A stretch of DNA of 64,000 nt from Shimia aestuarii (GTDB lineage Bacteria > Pseudomonadota > Alphaproteobacteria > Rhodobacterales > Rhodobacteraceae): NCBI RefSeq assembly GCF_900114635.1, contig NZ_FOTQ01000003.1, positions 64,501-128,500 of the forward strand. Reading direction: 5' to 3'. Position 1 is the stretch's first letter, and each line of letters begins with the position of its first letter. This document shows positions 45,203-54,439 of this stretch, in pieces. The notes under the pieces were generated by a model. The model did not search any database and had not been told where the DNA came from. It saw only the letters and a list, made by a program, of their open reading frames with translations. A program made the translations under genes and the position numbers.

Positions 45203-46537
45203 ATGTTGCGAAGCTTGGCTTTGGCCCTTGGGGTGGCGTTGTGCGCCGTGCCTGTCTGGGCCAATGATCTGGTCACGGATTTCACGCTGGATAACGGTAT
45301 GCAGGTGGTCGTGGTTGAGGATCATCGCGCGCCTGTTGTGGTGCATATGGTTTGGTATCGCGCCGGGTCCGCAGATGAAAAGCCCGGTGTCTCGGGCGTG
45401 GCGCATTTCCTCGAACACCTGTTGTTCAAGGGCACCGATACGTTGGAACCGGGTGAGTTCTCGGCCACGGTTGCGGCGCAGGGTGGGCGGGACAACGCCT
45501 TTACCAGCTATGACTATACCGCCTATTTTCAACGGGTTGCGGCTGATCGGCTGGAATTGATGATGAAGATGGAAAGCGACCGGATGGTCAATATCCGTCT
45601 GGGCGAAGAAGAAATTCTGACCGAGCGCGACGTGATCATCGAGGAACGCAACATGCGGGTCGAGAACAGCCCCGGCGCGCTGTTTCGGGAACAGATGGGG
45701 GCGGTTCAGTATTACAACCATCGTTATGGCGTGCCGATCATTGGCTGGCGTCACGAGATGGAACAGCTCGGATTGCAGGACGCGCTGGAGTACTACGGCA
45801 CCTATTACGCCCCCAACAATGCCATTCTGATCGTGGCAGGGGATGTGGAGCCCGATGCGGTGAAGGCGCTGGCCGAGCAGTATTATGGCGTGATCCCCGC
45901 CAATCCGGACTTGCCCGAACGTGCCCGTCCGCAGGAGCCGCCCCAGACCACACCCCGGCGCATGGTTTATACCGATCCGCGCGTCGCGCAGCCCTATGTG
46001 ACGCGCTCTTACCTGGCCCCGGAGCGCAATCCCGGCGATCAGCGGCAGGCGGCGGCGCTGACCTTGCTGGGCGAAATTCTGGGGGGCGGGACGACCTCGG
46101 TTCTGAACCAGAAACTGCAGTTCGAACAGAAGCTGAGCGTATACACGGGGGCATGGTACAGCGGCGTGTCGCTGGATCGGACCACCTTTAACCTGACGGT
46201 GGTGCCGGTGCCCGGCGTGTCCCTGCAAGAGGCGGAAGACGCAATGGACGCGGCGGTGGCCGAGTTTCTTGAGACCGGAGTGGATGCAGAGCAGCTTGAG
46301 CGGATCAAGATGCAGCTTCGGGCGGCGCAGATCTATGAGCGCGACGACGTAGGTCGGTTGGCCAACCGCTATGGGCGGGCGCTGACGTCGGGGCTGACGA
46401 TTGCCGACATTCAGGAGTGGCCCGAGATCCTGCAATCGGTGACGGGAGAAGAGATTGTCGCCGCTGCACGAGCCGTGTTCGAGAAGAAAAATTCCGTGAC
46501 CGGCTGGCTGATGGCCGAGGAAGAGGTGACGCAATGA
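45203..46537 (+). CDS. M16 family zinc metallopeptidase, active subunit
   Basis: A 444-residue exported peptidase with signal peptide (LRSLALALGVALCAVPVWA-N). The inverted zinc motif HxxEH is intact in VAHFLEHLLFKGTD, with the third ligand Glu in the ERDVIIEERNM region. It resembles insulinase/processing-peptidase members. With GGGAG spaced seven bases, ATG 45203 is better than the GTG at 45197. It overlaps the following M16 gene by four bases, so the two proteins are made together and probably form a heterodimer in the periplasm. Confidence 0.93.
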   Translation: MLRSLALALGVALCAVPVWANDLVTDFTLDNGMQVVVVEDHRAPVVVHMVWYRAGSADEKPGVSGVAHFLEHLLFKGTDTLEPGEFSATVAAQGGRDNAFTSYDYTAYFQRVAADRLELMMKMESDRMVNIRLGEEEILTERDVIIEERNMRVENSPGALFREQMGAVQYYNHRYGVPIIGWRHEMEQLGLQDALEYYGTYYAPNNAILIVAGDVEPDAVKALAEQYYGVIPANPDLPERARPQEPPQTTPRRMVYTDPRVAQPYVTRSYLAPERNPGDQRQAAALTLLGEILGGGTTSVLNQKLQFEQKLSVYTGAWYSGVSLDRTTFNLTVVPVPGVSLQEAEDAMDAAVAEFLETGVDAEQLERIKMQLRAAQIYERDDVGRLANRYGRALTSGLTIADIQEWPEILQSVTGEEIVAAARAVFEKKNSVTGWLMAEEEVTQ

Positions 46538-47832
46538 TGCGCTTTGTTCTGAGTTTCGTCGCCCTCATGGCGGCGGTCCCGGCGATGGCCGAAATCGCGA
46601 TCAAGGAAGTGACCTCGCCCGGTGGGATCAAGGCATGGCTTGTCGAAGAGCCATCGATTCCCTTCATGGCGCTGGAAATACGCTTCAAGGGCGGTACGTC
46701 ACTAGATGCGCCGGGCAAGCGCGGGGCGACCAACCTGATGGTGGGATTGCTGGAAGAGGGGGCTGGCGATCTGGATGCGCAGGGTTTTGCCAAGGCGGGC
46801 GAGTCGCTGGCGGCGCAGTTCGGCTATGACAGCGGCGACGATGCGGTGGCGATTTCGGCGCGGGTGCTGAGCGAGAACCGCGACGAGGCACTTGAACTGC
46901 TGCGCCTGTCGCTGATCGCGCCGAGCTTTCCCGAAACCGCGCTGGAGCGGGTGCGTAATCAGGTGCTGAGCGGAATTCGGTCGAGCCTGAAGGACCCCGA
47001 CAAGATTGCGAGCGCGCGGTTCAATGCGCTGGTCTTTGGGGATCACCCGTATGGGTCGGATGAGAACGGCACGCTTGAAAGCGTGTCGGCGCTGAGCCGG
47101 GAGGACATCGTGGCGGCCCACCGAGGGGCGCTGGCCAAGGATCGCATGTACGTGTCGGCGGTGGGCGATATCACGGCCGAAGAGTTGGGGCCGCTGCTGG
47201 ATCGTCTTCTGGGCGAATTGCCCGAAACCGGCGCCGCGATGCCCGCGCAGTCTGCCCCGCAGATCACGGGGACTGTCGACGTGGTGGATTTCGATACACC
47301 GCAATCGGTCGCGATTTTCGGGCAGGCGGGCATGCATCGCGATGACCCGGATTTCTTTGCCGCCTACCTTCTGAGCACGATCCTTGGGGGGGGCGGGTTC
47401 GAGAGCCGCCTCATGACAGAGGTGCGCGAGAAACGCGGGCTGACTTACGGAATCTACTCTTATCTTGTGCCGAAAGACCTTGCCAATCTCTACCTCGGCA
47501 GCGTGGCGTCGGCCAATGACCGGATCGGGGAAACGATTGCCGTGATCCGGGAGGAATGGGCCAAGATATCGTCCGAGGGCGTGACGGCGGAAGAGCTGGA
47601 CGCGGCGAAGGCGCTTTTAACCGGTGCATATCCGCTGCGGTTTGACGGGAACAGTTCGATTGCCAATATCATGGTGGGCATGCAGGTTGATGACATGCCG
47701 ATCGACTACATGGTGACGCGCAACGACAAGGTGAATGCCGTGACGCTGGAGGATGTGAACCGCGTGGCGCGTGAGTTGCTGGACCCCGAAACGCTCATGT
47801 TCGTGGTGGTGGGCAAGCCCAAGGGGGTGTGA
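46534..47832 (+). CDS. M16 family peptidase-like protein, non-catalytic subunit
   Basis: A 432-residue exported protein (signal peptide MMRFVLSFVALMAAVPAMA-E) with the M16 fold. The place of the zinc motif reads TNLMVGLLEEGAGDLD instead of HxxEH, so it cannot bind zinc in the usual way. The C-terminal half retains REKRGLTYGIYSYLVPK, the R/Y motif that binds substrate in the second domain. This is the usual pattern of a catalytic and non-catalytic M16 pair. ATGATG at 46534 overlaps the upstream stop. Confidence 0.92.
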   Translation: MMRFVLSFVALMAAVPAMAEIAIKEVTSPGGIKAWLVEEPSIPFMALEIRFKGGTSLDAPGKRGATNLMVGLLEEGAGDLDAQGFAKAGESLAAQFGYDSGDDAVAISARVLSENRDEALELLRLSLIAPSFPETALERVRNQVLSGIRSSLKDPDKIASARFNALVFGDHPYGSDENGTLESVSALSREDIVAAHRGALAKDRMYVSAVGDITAEELGPLLDRLLGELPETGAAMPAQSAPQITGTVDVVDFDTPQSVAIFGQAGMHRDDPDFFAAYLLSTILGGGGFESRLMTEVREKRGLTYGIYSYLVPKDLANLYLGSVASANDRIGETIAVIREEWAKISSEGVTAEELDAAKALLTGAYPLRFDGNSSIANIMVGMQVDDMPIDYMVTRNDKVNAVTLEDVNRVARELLDPETLMFVVVGKPKGV

Positions 47833-47891
47833 GGGGGCTTTGCCCCCGTCCCTGCGGGCCTCCCCCGGAGTATTTCTGGCAAAATGAAGAG
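47833..47891 (+). repeat. Dispersed hairpin element, copy 4
   Basis: GGGGGC-ttt-GCCCCC (47833-47847) begins one base after the peptidase stop, followed by GTCCC-tgc-GGGCC, TCCCCCG and the tail GAGTATTTCTGGCAAAATGA continuing AGAG (47868-47891). Placed between convergent genes, it likely serves as the M16 operon terminator. Confidence 0.8.
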
Positions 47892-47922
47892 GGGGCGGTC
47901 CGGGTGCGGCCGTCCCCTTTTG

Positions 47923-50268
47923 TTATTCGCCGTAGGGGATCCAGATATTCTTGACCTCGGTGGCGGCCTGCAGGAAGGCGCGGCCTTCGCCTTTTGGTCC
48001 CAACCAGTCGCGCTGAGTGGCGTTGTTGACCCATGTGCGTTTGAGGTTGTGGGCACTTTCGCGCTCGATGGTTTTTGCAAGGTCGGTCGATGAGAAGGAC
48101 CAGACCGCATCGACATCCATGTGGCCCGCGAGCGGCTTGGCCAGATCGCTATGGGAGCCGGTGAGGATATTGACCACGCCTGCCGGGACATCGGAGGTTT
48201 CCAGCACCTGGTAGAAATCGGTAGCGGCCAGCGGGAAGGGTTCGGACGCGACCAGAATAGCGCGGTTGCCCATGGCGATGGCGGGGGCCATGAGGGAAAC
48301 CAGCCCGAGAAGCGGTGCGTCATCGGGGCAGAAGGCGCCGATCACGCCGACCGGTTCTTTCATCGCCAACGCCACACCGCGAATGGGGACGCCATGCGCC
48401 TGACCGTCGTATTTGTCGGCCCATGCCGCGTAGGTGAAGAGGCGGTGAATGGCGGCGTCGACCTCTTTCGCGCCCGAGCGTGCGCCGGTGAGCGCGTTGA
48501 TCCGATGCGCGAATTCATCGGCGCGGGTCGAGAGATTTTCGGCGATGTAGTAGAGGATCTGGGCGCGCAGGTGGCCTGTTGTTCCGGACCAGCCCTTGGC
48601 GGCCTGTGCGGCTTCGACAGCGTTGCGGATATCTTTGCGGTTGGCGATCGGGGCCTGTCCGAGGATGTTGCCGGATTTTCCGTAGATCGTCTGGGAATAG
48701 CCGCCGTCGGGACGGGCCTGTTTGCCGCCGACATAAAGCTTGGCCGTGCGGTCGAGCGGATCGGACGGGCCTTTGTCACCCGGCAGCGCCTCGATGGGTT
48801 TGAGGGGTTTGGGACTGCCTTTGGGTTTGGTGTAGGCCGCGAGCCCTTCCCAGCCGCCTTCGCGCCCAAAGCCGCTTTCGCGCAGACCGCCAAACCCAGC
48901 GGCGGCGTCAAAGAGGTTGGTGGCGTTGATCCAGACCACGCCGGCAACCAGTTTCGGGGCCACGTCGAGCGCGAGATTGATGTTTTCGCTCCAGAGCGAG
49001 GCGGCGAGGCCGTAGCGGGTGTTGTTGGCAAGCTGGACCGCTTCGGACGGGGTGCGGAAGGTGGTGGAGACCAGAACCGGGCCGAAGATTTCCTCTTGCA
49101 TGAGGCGCGCGGAGGGGGCGAGGCCGGTGATCAGCGTCGGTGGATAGAAACAGCCCTCGGGTGGCAGGTCGATCCGGGCGTGGTAGGTTTCGCCTTCGGT
49201 GTTGGACGAGACCATGTCGGTGATGGTCTTGAGTTGAACCGGGTCCACGACGGCGCCCACGTCTATGCATTTGTCGAGCGGGTTGCCAATGCGCAGCCCG
49301 TCCATGCGGGACTTGAGTTTCTCATGGAAGCGGTCGGCGATGCCTTCCTGAACCAGCAGGCGTGATCCGGCGCAGCAGACCTGTCCCTGGTTGAACCAGA
49401 TTGCGTCGACGAGGCCTTCGATTGCTGAATCTATGTCGGCGTCGTCAAAGACGATGTAGGGGGATTTGCCGCCAAGTTCGAGGGTGAGCGATTTGCCGGA
49501 ACCTGCGGTGGCGGCGCGGATGGCGCGGCCGACCGAGGTGGAGCCGGTGAAGGCGATCTTGTCGATGCCGTCGTGGGTGGTGATCATTTCGCCCACGGCG
49601 CCATCACCGGTGACGATGTTCACGACACCTGCCGGAAGGCCCGCCTGTTGGCAGATATCGGCAAACAAAAGGGCGGTGAGCGAGGTGTATTCGGCGGGTT
49701 TCAGGACCACCGTATTGCCCATGGCCAGCGCGGGCGCGATTTTCCATGCCAGCATCAGGAGCGGGAAGTTCCACGGGATGATCTGACCGCAGACGCCGAT
49801 AGCCTGTTGGTCGGGGAGTTCGGACTCCATCAGTTGGGCCATGCCCGCGTGATAGTAGAAATGGCGCTGAGCGAGGGGGATGTCGATATCGCGGCTTTCG
49901 CGGATCGGTTTGCCGTTGTCGAGGGTTTCAAGCACGGCAAAGAGGCGGGCGTGTTTCTGCAAGAGCCGCGCGATGGCGTAGAGGTGTTTCGCGCGCCCAT
50001 GACCGCCAAGTTTTTCCCATTTGGGTTGCGCCTTGCGGGCGGCGGTGACGGCGGCGTTGACCTCGTCTGCGGTGGCTTGGGACAGGTCGGCCAGCGTTTC
50101 GCCATTGGCGGGATTGGACGACTGGAAGTCCTTGCGCGGTTCGGTCCATGTGCCATTGATGAACTGACCAAAGGCGGCGCCCTGATCGACGATCCAGGCA
50201 AGCGCGTCGGCGGCGGATTCGGGGGCGGGGCCGTAGTCCATGGTCTCGAAGATTTCCTTGATGGTCAT
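47923..50268 (-). CDS. Aldehyde dehydrogenase with a second, partial ALDH domain
   Basis: A 781-residue protein. Residues about 30-490 form a complete aldehyde dehydrogenase: GQIIPWNFPLLMLAWKIAPA, FTGSTSVGRAI, LELGGKSPYIV with the catalytic Glu, and FNQGQVCCAGSRL with the catalytic Cys. A second ALDH-like domain follows from about 525 (LYVGGKQARPDGGYSQTIYG) and includes the cofactor side but lacks an equivalent of the catalytic cysteine. It lies 10 bases after deoC on the same strand. DeoC makes acetaldehyde, so this enzyme likely oxidises it. GAGGAT precedes the ATG at 50268. Confidence 0.88.
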   Translation of the reverse strand: MTIKEIFETMDYGPAPESAADALAWIVDQGAAFGQFINGTWTEPRKDFQSSNPANGETLADLSQATADEVNAAVTAARKAQPKWEKLGGHGRAKHLYAIARLLQKHARLFAVLETLDNGKPIRESRDIDIPLAQRHFYYHAGMAQLMESELPDQQAIGVCGQIIPWNFPLLMLAWKIAPALAMGNTVVLKPAEYTSLTALLFADICQQAGLPAGVVNIVTGDGAVGEMITTHDGIDKIAFTGSTSVGRAIRAATAGSGKSLTLELGGKSPYIVFDDADIDSAIEGLVDAIWFNQGQVCCAGSRLLVQEGIADRFHEKLKSRMDGLRIGNPLDKCIDVGAVVDPVQLKTITDMVSSNTEGETYHARIDLPPEGCFYPPTLITGLAPSARLMQEEIFGPVLVSTTFRTPSEAVQLANNTRYGLAASLWSENINLALDVAPKLVAGVVWINATNLFDAAAGFGGLRESGFGREGGWEGLAAYTKPKGSPKPLKPIEALPGDKGPSDPLDRTAKLYVGGKQARPDGGYSQTIYGKSGNILGQAPIANRKDIRNAVEAAQAAKGWSGTTGHLRAQILYYIAENLSTRADEFAHRINALTGARSGAKEVDAAIHRLFTYAAWADKYDGQAHGVPIRGVALAMKEPVGVIGAFCPDDAPLLGLVSLMAPAIAMGNRAILVASEPFPLAATDFYQVLETSDVPAGVVNILTGSHSDLAKPLAGHMDVDAVWSFSSTDLAKTIERESAHNLKRTWVNNATQRDWLGPKGEGRAFLQAATEVKNIWIPYGE

Positions 50269-50278
50269 AATGGTATCC

Positions 50279-51271
50279 TCAGGCCATGGCGTGGCGGTAG
50301 GAGGCCGAGTAATGGCCGGTGACGTGGTGTTCCAACTGGCGTTCGATGTCGCCCAGAAGCGAGGAGGCGCCAAAACGGAAAAGGTCGGGTTGCAGCCAGC
50401 GGTCGCCCAACTCGTCTTTCATTAGCGACAGGTAGACTAGCGCGTCCTTGGCCTTGGAGATGCCGCCGGCGGGTTTGTAGCCGACGCGGTAGCCGGTGCG
50501 GTCATAGTAGTCGCGGATGGCGCGGATCATGACGAGCGATACGGGCAGGGTGGCGTTGACGCTTTCCTTGCCCGTGGAGGTCTTGATGAAATCGGCGCCC
50601 GCCATCATGCAGACCAGCGAGGCGCGGGCGACGTTGCGGAGCGTGCCCAACTCGCCGGTGGCGAGGATGGCTTTGACATGAGCGTCGCCACTGGCGGCGC
50701 GGAAGGCGGCCATTTCGTCATAGAGTGCCTGCCAGTTGCCCTGCAGGACATGGCGGCGGGTGATGACGATGTCGATCTCTTCGGCCCCGGCCTTGACGCT
50801 TTCCCCGATCTCGGCGACGCGCAGGTGAAAGGGCGAAAGGCCCGCCGGAAAGCCAGTGGAGACAGCTGCGACGGGGATGCCGGTGCCCGAGAGGGCGTCA
50901 ACGGCGGTGGGCACCATGTCGTGATAGACGCAGACCGCGCCGGTGGTGAGGCCGGTCATGCCAAGCGCCTCAAGGATGTCGGCGCGCACTGGTTGGGCGG
51001 CCTTGGCACACAGGCGGCGGACGCGGCCCTCGGTGTCGTCCCCGGCCAACGTGGTCAGGTCGATGCAGGAAATGGCACGACAGAGCCACGCGGCCTGATA
51101 GTCTTTCTTGACCGAGCGGCGGCCCGGCAGGGTCTTGGCGCGGCGTTCGATGGCCGAGGTGTTGGCCTGTGCGGTGCGCACCCAGTCGAGATCCAGCGCC
51201 ATGCCGGGATTTCGGGGTTCGATCGCCGTGGGCAACTGGTGGTCAGCGTCGGTCTTGGTGGGCGTCTGCAT
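50279..51271 (-). CDS. deoC: Deoxyribose-phosphate aldolase
   Basis: A 330-residue aldolase that splits 2-deoxyribose 5-phosphate into glyceraldehyde 3-phosphate and acetaldehyde. The Schiff-base lysine is in ADFIKTSTGKESVNATLPVS, and HVKAILATGEL holds the second catalytic lysine. AAVSTGFPAGLSPFHLR and KPAGGISKAKDALVYLSL are also typical. It is longer than the 250-residue E. coli type, with an N-terminal extension of about 60 residues, as in the animal-like group. The downstream ALDH gene fits a nucleoside-degradation unit. Confidence 0.93.
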   Translation of the reverse strand: MQTPTKTDADHQLPTAIEPRNPGMALDLDWVRTAQANTSAIERRAKTLPGRRSVKKDYQAAWLCRAISCIDLTTLAGDDTEGRVRRLCAKAAQPVRADILEALGMTGLTTGAVCVYHDMVPTAVDALSGTGIPVAAVSTGFPAGLSPFHLRVAEIGESVKAGAEEIDIVITRRHVLQGNWQALYDEMAAFRAASGDAHVKAILATGELGTLRNVARASLVCMMAGADFIKTSTGKESVNATLPVSLVMIRAIRDYYDRTGYRVGYKPAGGISKAKDALVYLSLMKDELGDRWLQPDLFRFGASSLLGDIERQLEHHVTGHYSASYRHAMA

Positions 51272-51379
51272 GGGTCCGTCCTGTGCGAAAAACAGGCCCT
51301 ACCGTGTCATGCGGGCGCTAACATTTCAAGCATTCGCGTGCGGTCAGCGGCGATATTTTGACCATATGGTAAAGTCTTT

Positions 51380-51396
51380 TTGCAAATAATTCGCAA
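51380..51396. promoter_or_regulatory. Mur/Fur-type operator 1 before the metal transporter
   Basis: TTGCAAAT-A-ATTCGCAA is a 17-base palindrome with one mismatch. It matches in form the Mur (manganese-responsive Fur) boxes of Alphaproteobacteria as I recall them. Confidence 0.65.
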
Positions 51397-51410
51397 TTGC
51401 GTTGACTTTC

Positions 51411-51427
51411 TTGCGAATGGTTCTCAT
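51411..51427. promoter_or_regulatory. Mur/Fur-type operator 2 before the metal transporter
   Basis: TTGCGAAT-G-GTTCTCAT is a weaker copy of the first operator, centred 31 bases (about three helical turns) downstream of it and 32 bases upstream of the transporter start. Confidence 0.45.
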
Positions 51428-51458
51428 ATTCATTTCAAACGCAGCCAGAGGAGTCGAC

Positions 51459-52421
51459 ATGCGATTCTCGCGACGTGGATTTATGATTACCGGACTGGCC
51501 GGAGCGATGGCTCTGGCGGCGCCTGTCTGGGCGGGTGGCACCCTTTCCGTAGTGGCGACCACCGGCATGATCGCGGACACCGCACGCCGGATCGGCGGTG
51601 ATCTGGTCGAGGTCAAGGCGCTGATGGGGCCGGGGGTAGACCCGCATGCCTATCGTCAGACGCGCACGGATATTGTTGCGATGACCCGTGCGGACCTCGT
51701 GTTGTGGCACGGTCTGTATCTCGAAGCGCAGATGGAAGAGTTTTTCCACAAGCTCGCAAAACGCAGCAGTGTCGTGGCCGTGACCGATACGCTGCCGCGC
51801 GAAATGTTGCGTGGGCATGACGATTATGCCGACAAGTTTGACCCCCATGTGTGGATGGATCCGGGCCTTTGGATCACGGTCGCAGAGCGTATCCGCGATG
51901 CGCTGAGCGAAAAGGCCCCGGAACAGGCCGCGATATTTGCCGAGAATACTGCCACCCTGGTTAACGAACTCAAAACCCTGCGGGCCTATGCGGTCGATAC
52001 ACTGGCGACCGTCCCGCAAGAGGCGCGGGTTCTGCTGACGGCGCATGATGCGTTTGGTTATTTCGGGCAGGCCTACGGGTTCGAGGTCATGGGTATTCAA
52101 GGCATTTCGACCGAGTCAGAAGCCGGGTTGAACCGGATCGGGGAGCTTGTCGATATGCTGGTCGCGCGGAAAATCAGCGCGGTGTTCGTGGAAAGCTCGG
52201 TCTCGGACCGGTCGATCCGCGCACTTGTCGAAGGGGCTGCGTCAAAGGGTCATAAGGTGTTGATCGGCGGAGAGTTGTTTTCTGACGCCATGGGGCCTGA
52301 CGGTACCTATGAGGGCACCTATATCGGAATGATCGATCACAATGTGACCGTGATTGCCAATGCGTTGGGCGGATCCGCGCCCGAGCGCGGTATGCACGGC
52401 AAACTGTCGGCAGGGTTTTAA
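51459..52421 (+). CDS. Metal ABC transporter, substrate-binding protein (Mn/Fe type, SitA-like)
   Basis: A 320-residue periplasmic metal-binding protein (cluster A-I). The signal MRFSRRGFMITGLAGAMALA carries a twin-arginine motif (SRRGFMI). Metal ligands are visible in GPGVDPHAYRQT, KFDPHVWMDPG, the Glu of VFVESSVSDRS, and an Asp near GGELFSDAMG. There is no His-rich loop, which argues against a ZnuA zinc binder and for Mn or Fe. AGAGGAG precedes ATG 51459. First gene of a four-gene operon with Mur-like operators. Confidence 0.9.
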   Translation: MRFSRRGFMITGLAGAMALAAPVWAGGTLSVVATTGMIADTARRIGGDLVEVKALMGPGVDPHAYRQTRTDIVAMTRADLVLWHGLYLEAQMEEFFHKLAKRSSVVAVTDTLPREMLRGHDDYADKFDPHVWMDPGLWITVAERIRDALSEKAPEQAAIFAENTATLVNELKTLRAYAVDTLATVPQEARVLLTAHDAFGYFGQAYGFEVMGIQGISTESEAGLNRIGELVDMLVARKISAVFVESSVSDRSIRALVEGAASKGHKVLIGGELFSDAMGPDGTYEGTYIGMIDHNVTVIANALGGSAPERGMHGKLSAGF

Positions 52422-52423
52422 CC

Positions 52424-53230
52424 ATGACACTTGAACTGGCGGCAAATCAGGGCGCCGTGCCCACTATGCCGAACATGGAAGAGAGCCCGCTGGCGATCCG
52501 GGGCATGACCGTGTCCTATGGTCAGAAACCGGTGGTGTTCTCGGTCGACATGACGATCAAGGACGGGTCGATGACGGCGATTATCGGCCCCAACGGCGCG
52601 GGCAAGTCGACCCTTCTCAAGGCCGCCTTGGGCATCGTGAAGCCGTTGGCCGGACATGCGACAGTCTATGGCAAGCCGATGGCCGCACAGCGTGCCCGCA
52701 TTGCCTATGTGCCGCAGCGCGCAAGTGTGGACTGGGATTTCCCGACTCGCGTGATCGACGTGGTTCTGATGGGGCTTTACCGTGAACTTGGTCTGTTGCG
52801 CCGCGTGCTTCAGAGCCACCGGGACACGGCAATGGCCTGCCTTGAGCGTGTCGGCATGGCCGATTTTGCAGACCGTCAGATCGGCCAGCTTTCGGGCGGC
52901 CAGCAACAGCGTGTTTTCCTTGCACGGGCTTTGGCGCAGGGGGCGGATCTCTACCTGCTGGACGAACCTTTTTCCGGGGTCGATGCGGCCACGGAAAAAG
53001 CCATTATCGCCGTGCTCAAGGGCCTGCGCGAAGAGGGCAAGACGGTGGTGGCGGTGCATCACGATCTGGCCACCGTGACCGAGTATTTTGACCGCGTGTT
53101 CATGATCAACACCCGCAAGATTGCCGAAGGCTCCGTCGGCGAAGCCTTCACACCCGAGAACCTCGACATTGCCTATGGCGGGCGCTTGGCCACCGGGCAG
53201 ATCGACCAGCTGGCGCTGGCCGCGCGCTGA
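52424..53230 (+). CDS. Metal ABC transporter ATPase (SitB-like)
   Basis: A 268-residue ATPase with Walker A IIGPNGAGKSTLLKA, signature QLSGGQQQRVFLARAL, Walker B LYLLDEPFSGVDAAT and switch HHDLATV. AYVPQRASVDWDFPTRVIDV is typical of Mn/Zn importers. It starts two bases after the binding-protein gene and three bases before the first permease gene. Confidence 0.93.
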   Translation: MTLELAANQGAVPTMPNMEESPLAIRGMTVSYGQKPVVFSVDMTIKDGSMTAIIGPNGAGKSTLLKAALGIVKPLAGHATVYGKPMAAQRARIAYVPQRASVDWDFPTRVIDVVLMGLYRELGLLRRVLQSHRDTAMACLERVGMADFADRQIGQLSGGQQQRVFLARALAQGADLYLLDEPFSGVDAATEKAIIAVLKGLREEGKTVVAVHHDLATVTEYFDRVFMINTRKIAEGSVGEAFTPENLDIAYGGRLATGQIDQLALAAR

Positions 53231-53233
53231 ACC

Positions 53234-54439
53234 ATGTTGTGGGATGCACTGACGCTGCAGCTCGGCTATAACGCCACGCTGGTGACCATTGGCGCCTGTT
53301 TTCTGGGTGTCGCGGCCGGGGTGACGGGCACATTCCTATACCTGCGCAAACGCGCGCTTGTGAGCGACGCGATCAGCCATGCCACCCTGCCGGGGGTCGG
53401 GCTGGCCTTTATCCTCATGGTGATGCTGGGCGGGGATGGGCGGAACCTGCCAATCCTGCTTTTGGGGTCGGCTGTTTCTGCCGGGCTGGGGCTTTTGTGT
53501 GTGAACTGGCTGACGCGTAACACGCGGCTGGCCGAAGATGCCGCCATTGGTGCGGTGCTGTCGGTGTTCTTTGGCTTTGGCATCGTGCTTTTGACCGTGA
53601 TCCAGACCATGAGCGCGGGGCGCGCCGCCGGTTTGGAAGGATTTCTGCTTGGCTCAACCGCCGGGATGCTGTGGAATGATGCGGTGGTGATCGCGGTGGG
53701 GGGCGCGGCCACGCTGGCGCTTGTGCTGATGCTGCGCCGGCCGATGGGGCTGGTGGCGTTTGACCCGGAATTTGCCGCCTCGAGCGGGGTGAACGTGGCC
53801 CGCATCGACCTTTCCATCATGGGGCTTGCGATGGCGGTGACGGTCGTGGGGCTGAAGATCGTCGGGCTGATCCTGATCGTGGCCATGCTGATCATTCCGC
53901 CAGTGACGGCGCGGTTCTGGACCGACCGGACCGACCGGGTGGCGCTGATTTCCGGCCTGTGTGGCGGGGCGGCGGCGTGGATTGGCGCCGCGCTTTCGGC
54001 CACGGCCCCGGCGCTGCCGACGGGGCCGATCATCGTGCTGGTCAGCTTTGCCATGTTCGCCATCTCCATGTTCCTTGCGCCCAATCGCGGCGTGCTGGCG
54101 GCGGTGCTGCGTCATGGGCGGTTCCAGCGTCGGGTGCATATGCGCCAAGGGTTGCTGGCGCTGGCCCAAGGTCAGCCGATCTATGAAAACTACACGCTGC
54201 GCCTGTTGCGCAAGGCCGGGCTGGCCCATCCTGACGGTGTCGCAACCGAGGCAGGCAAGGCGCGCGCGGCCAAGGCATTGCGCGACGAAAAGCGCTGGGA
54301 ACTCGTGCGGGCCGATCAGGCGTTCGAGAGCGCGGCGGCGCTCTATGACGGGCTGCGCGAGATTGAAACCGTGCTGACCGCGGACCAGATTGCCGAGATC
54401 GACACCCGGATCGGCGGACCCAGGGGGATGACGGCATGA
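53234..54439 (+). CDS. Metal ABC transporter permease with C-terminal extension (SitC-like)
   Basis: A 401-residue permease of the ABC-3 family with about eight transmembrane helices in residues 1-285 (RALVSDAISHATLPGVGLAF, VGLKIVGLILIVAMLIIPPV). A soluble extension of about 110 residues follows, containing RQGLLALAQGQPIYENYTLR and GLAHPDGVATEAGKARAAKA. It recalls the winged-helix and dimer regions of DtxR/MntR regulators. It may sense the cytoplasmic metal level. It overlaps the next gene by four bases. Confidence 0.9.
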   Translation: MLWDALTLQLGYNATLVTIGACFLGVAAGVTGTFLYLRKRALVSDAISHATLPGVGLAFILMVMLGGDGRNLPILLLGSAVSAGLGLLCVNWLTRNTRLAEDAAIGAVLSVFFGFGIVLLTVIQTMSAGRAAGLEGFLLGSTAGMLWNDAVVIAVGGAATLALVLMLRRPMGLVAFDPEFAASSGVNVARIDLSIMGLAMAVTVVGLKIVGLILIVAMLIIPPVTARFWTDRTDRVALISGLCGGAAAWIGAALSATAPALPTGPIIVLVSFAMFAISMFLAPNRGVLAAVLRHGRFQRRVHMRQGLLALAQGQPIYENYTLRLLRKAGLAHPDGVATEAGKARAAKALRDEKRWELVRADQAFESAAALYDGLREIETVLTADQIAEIDTRIGGPRGMTA

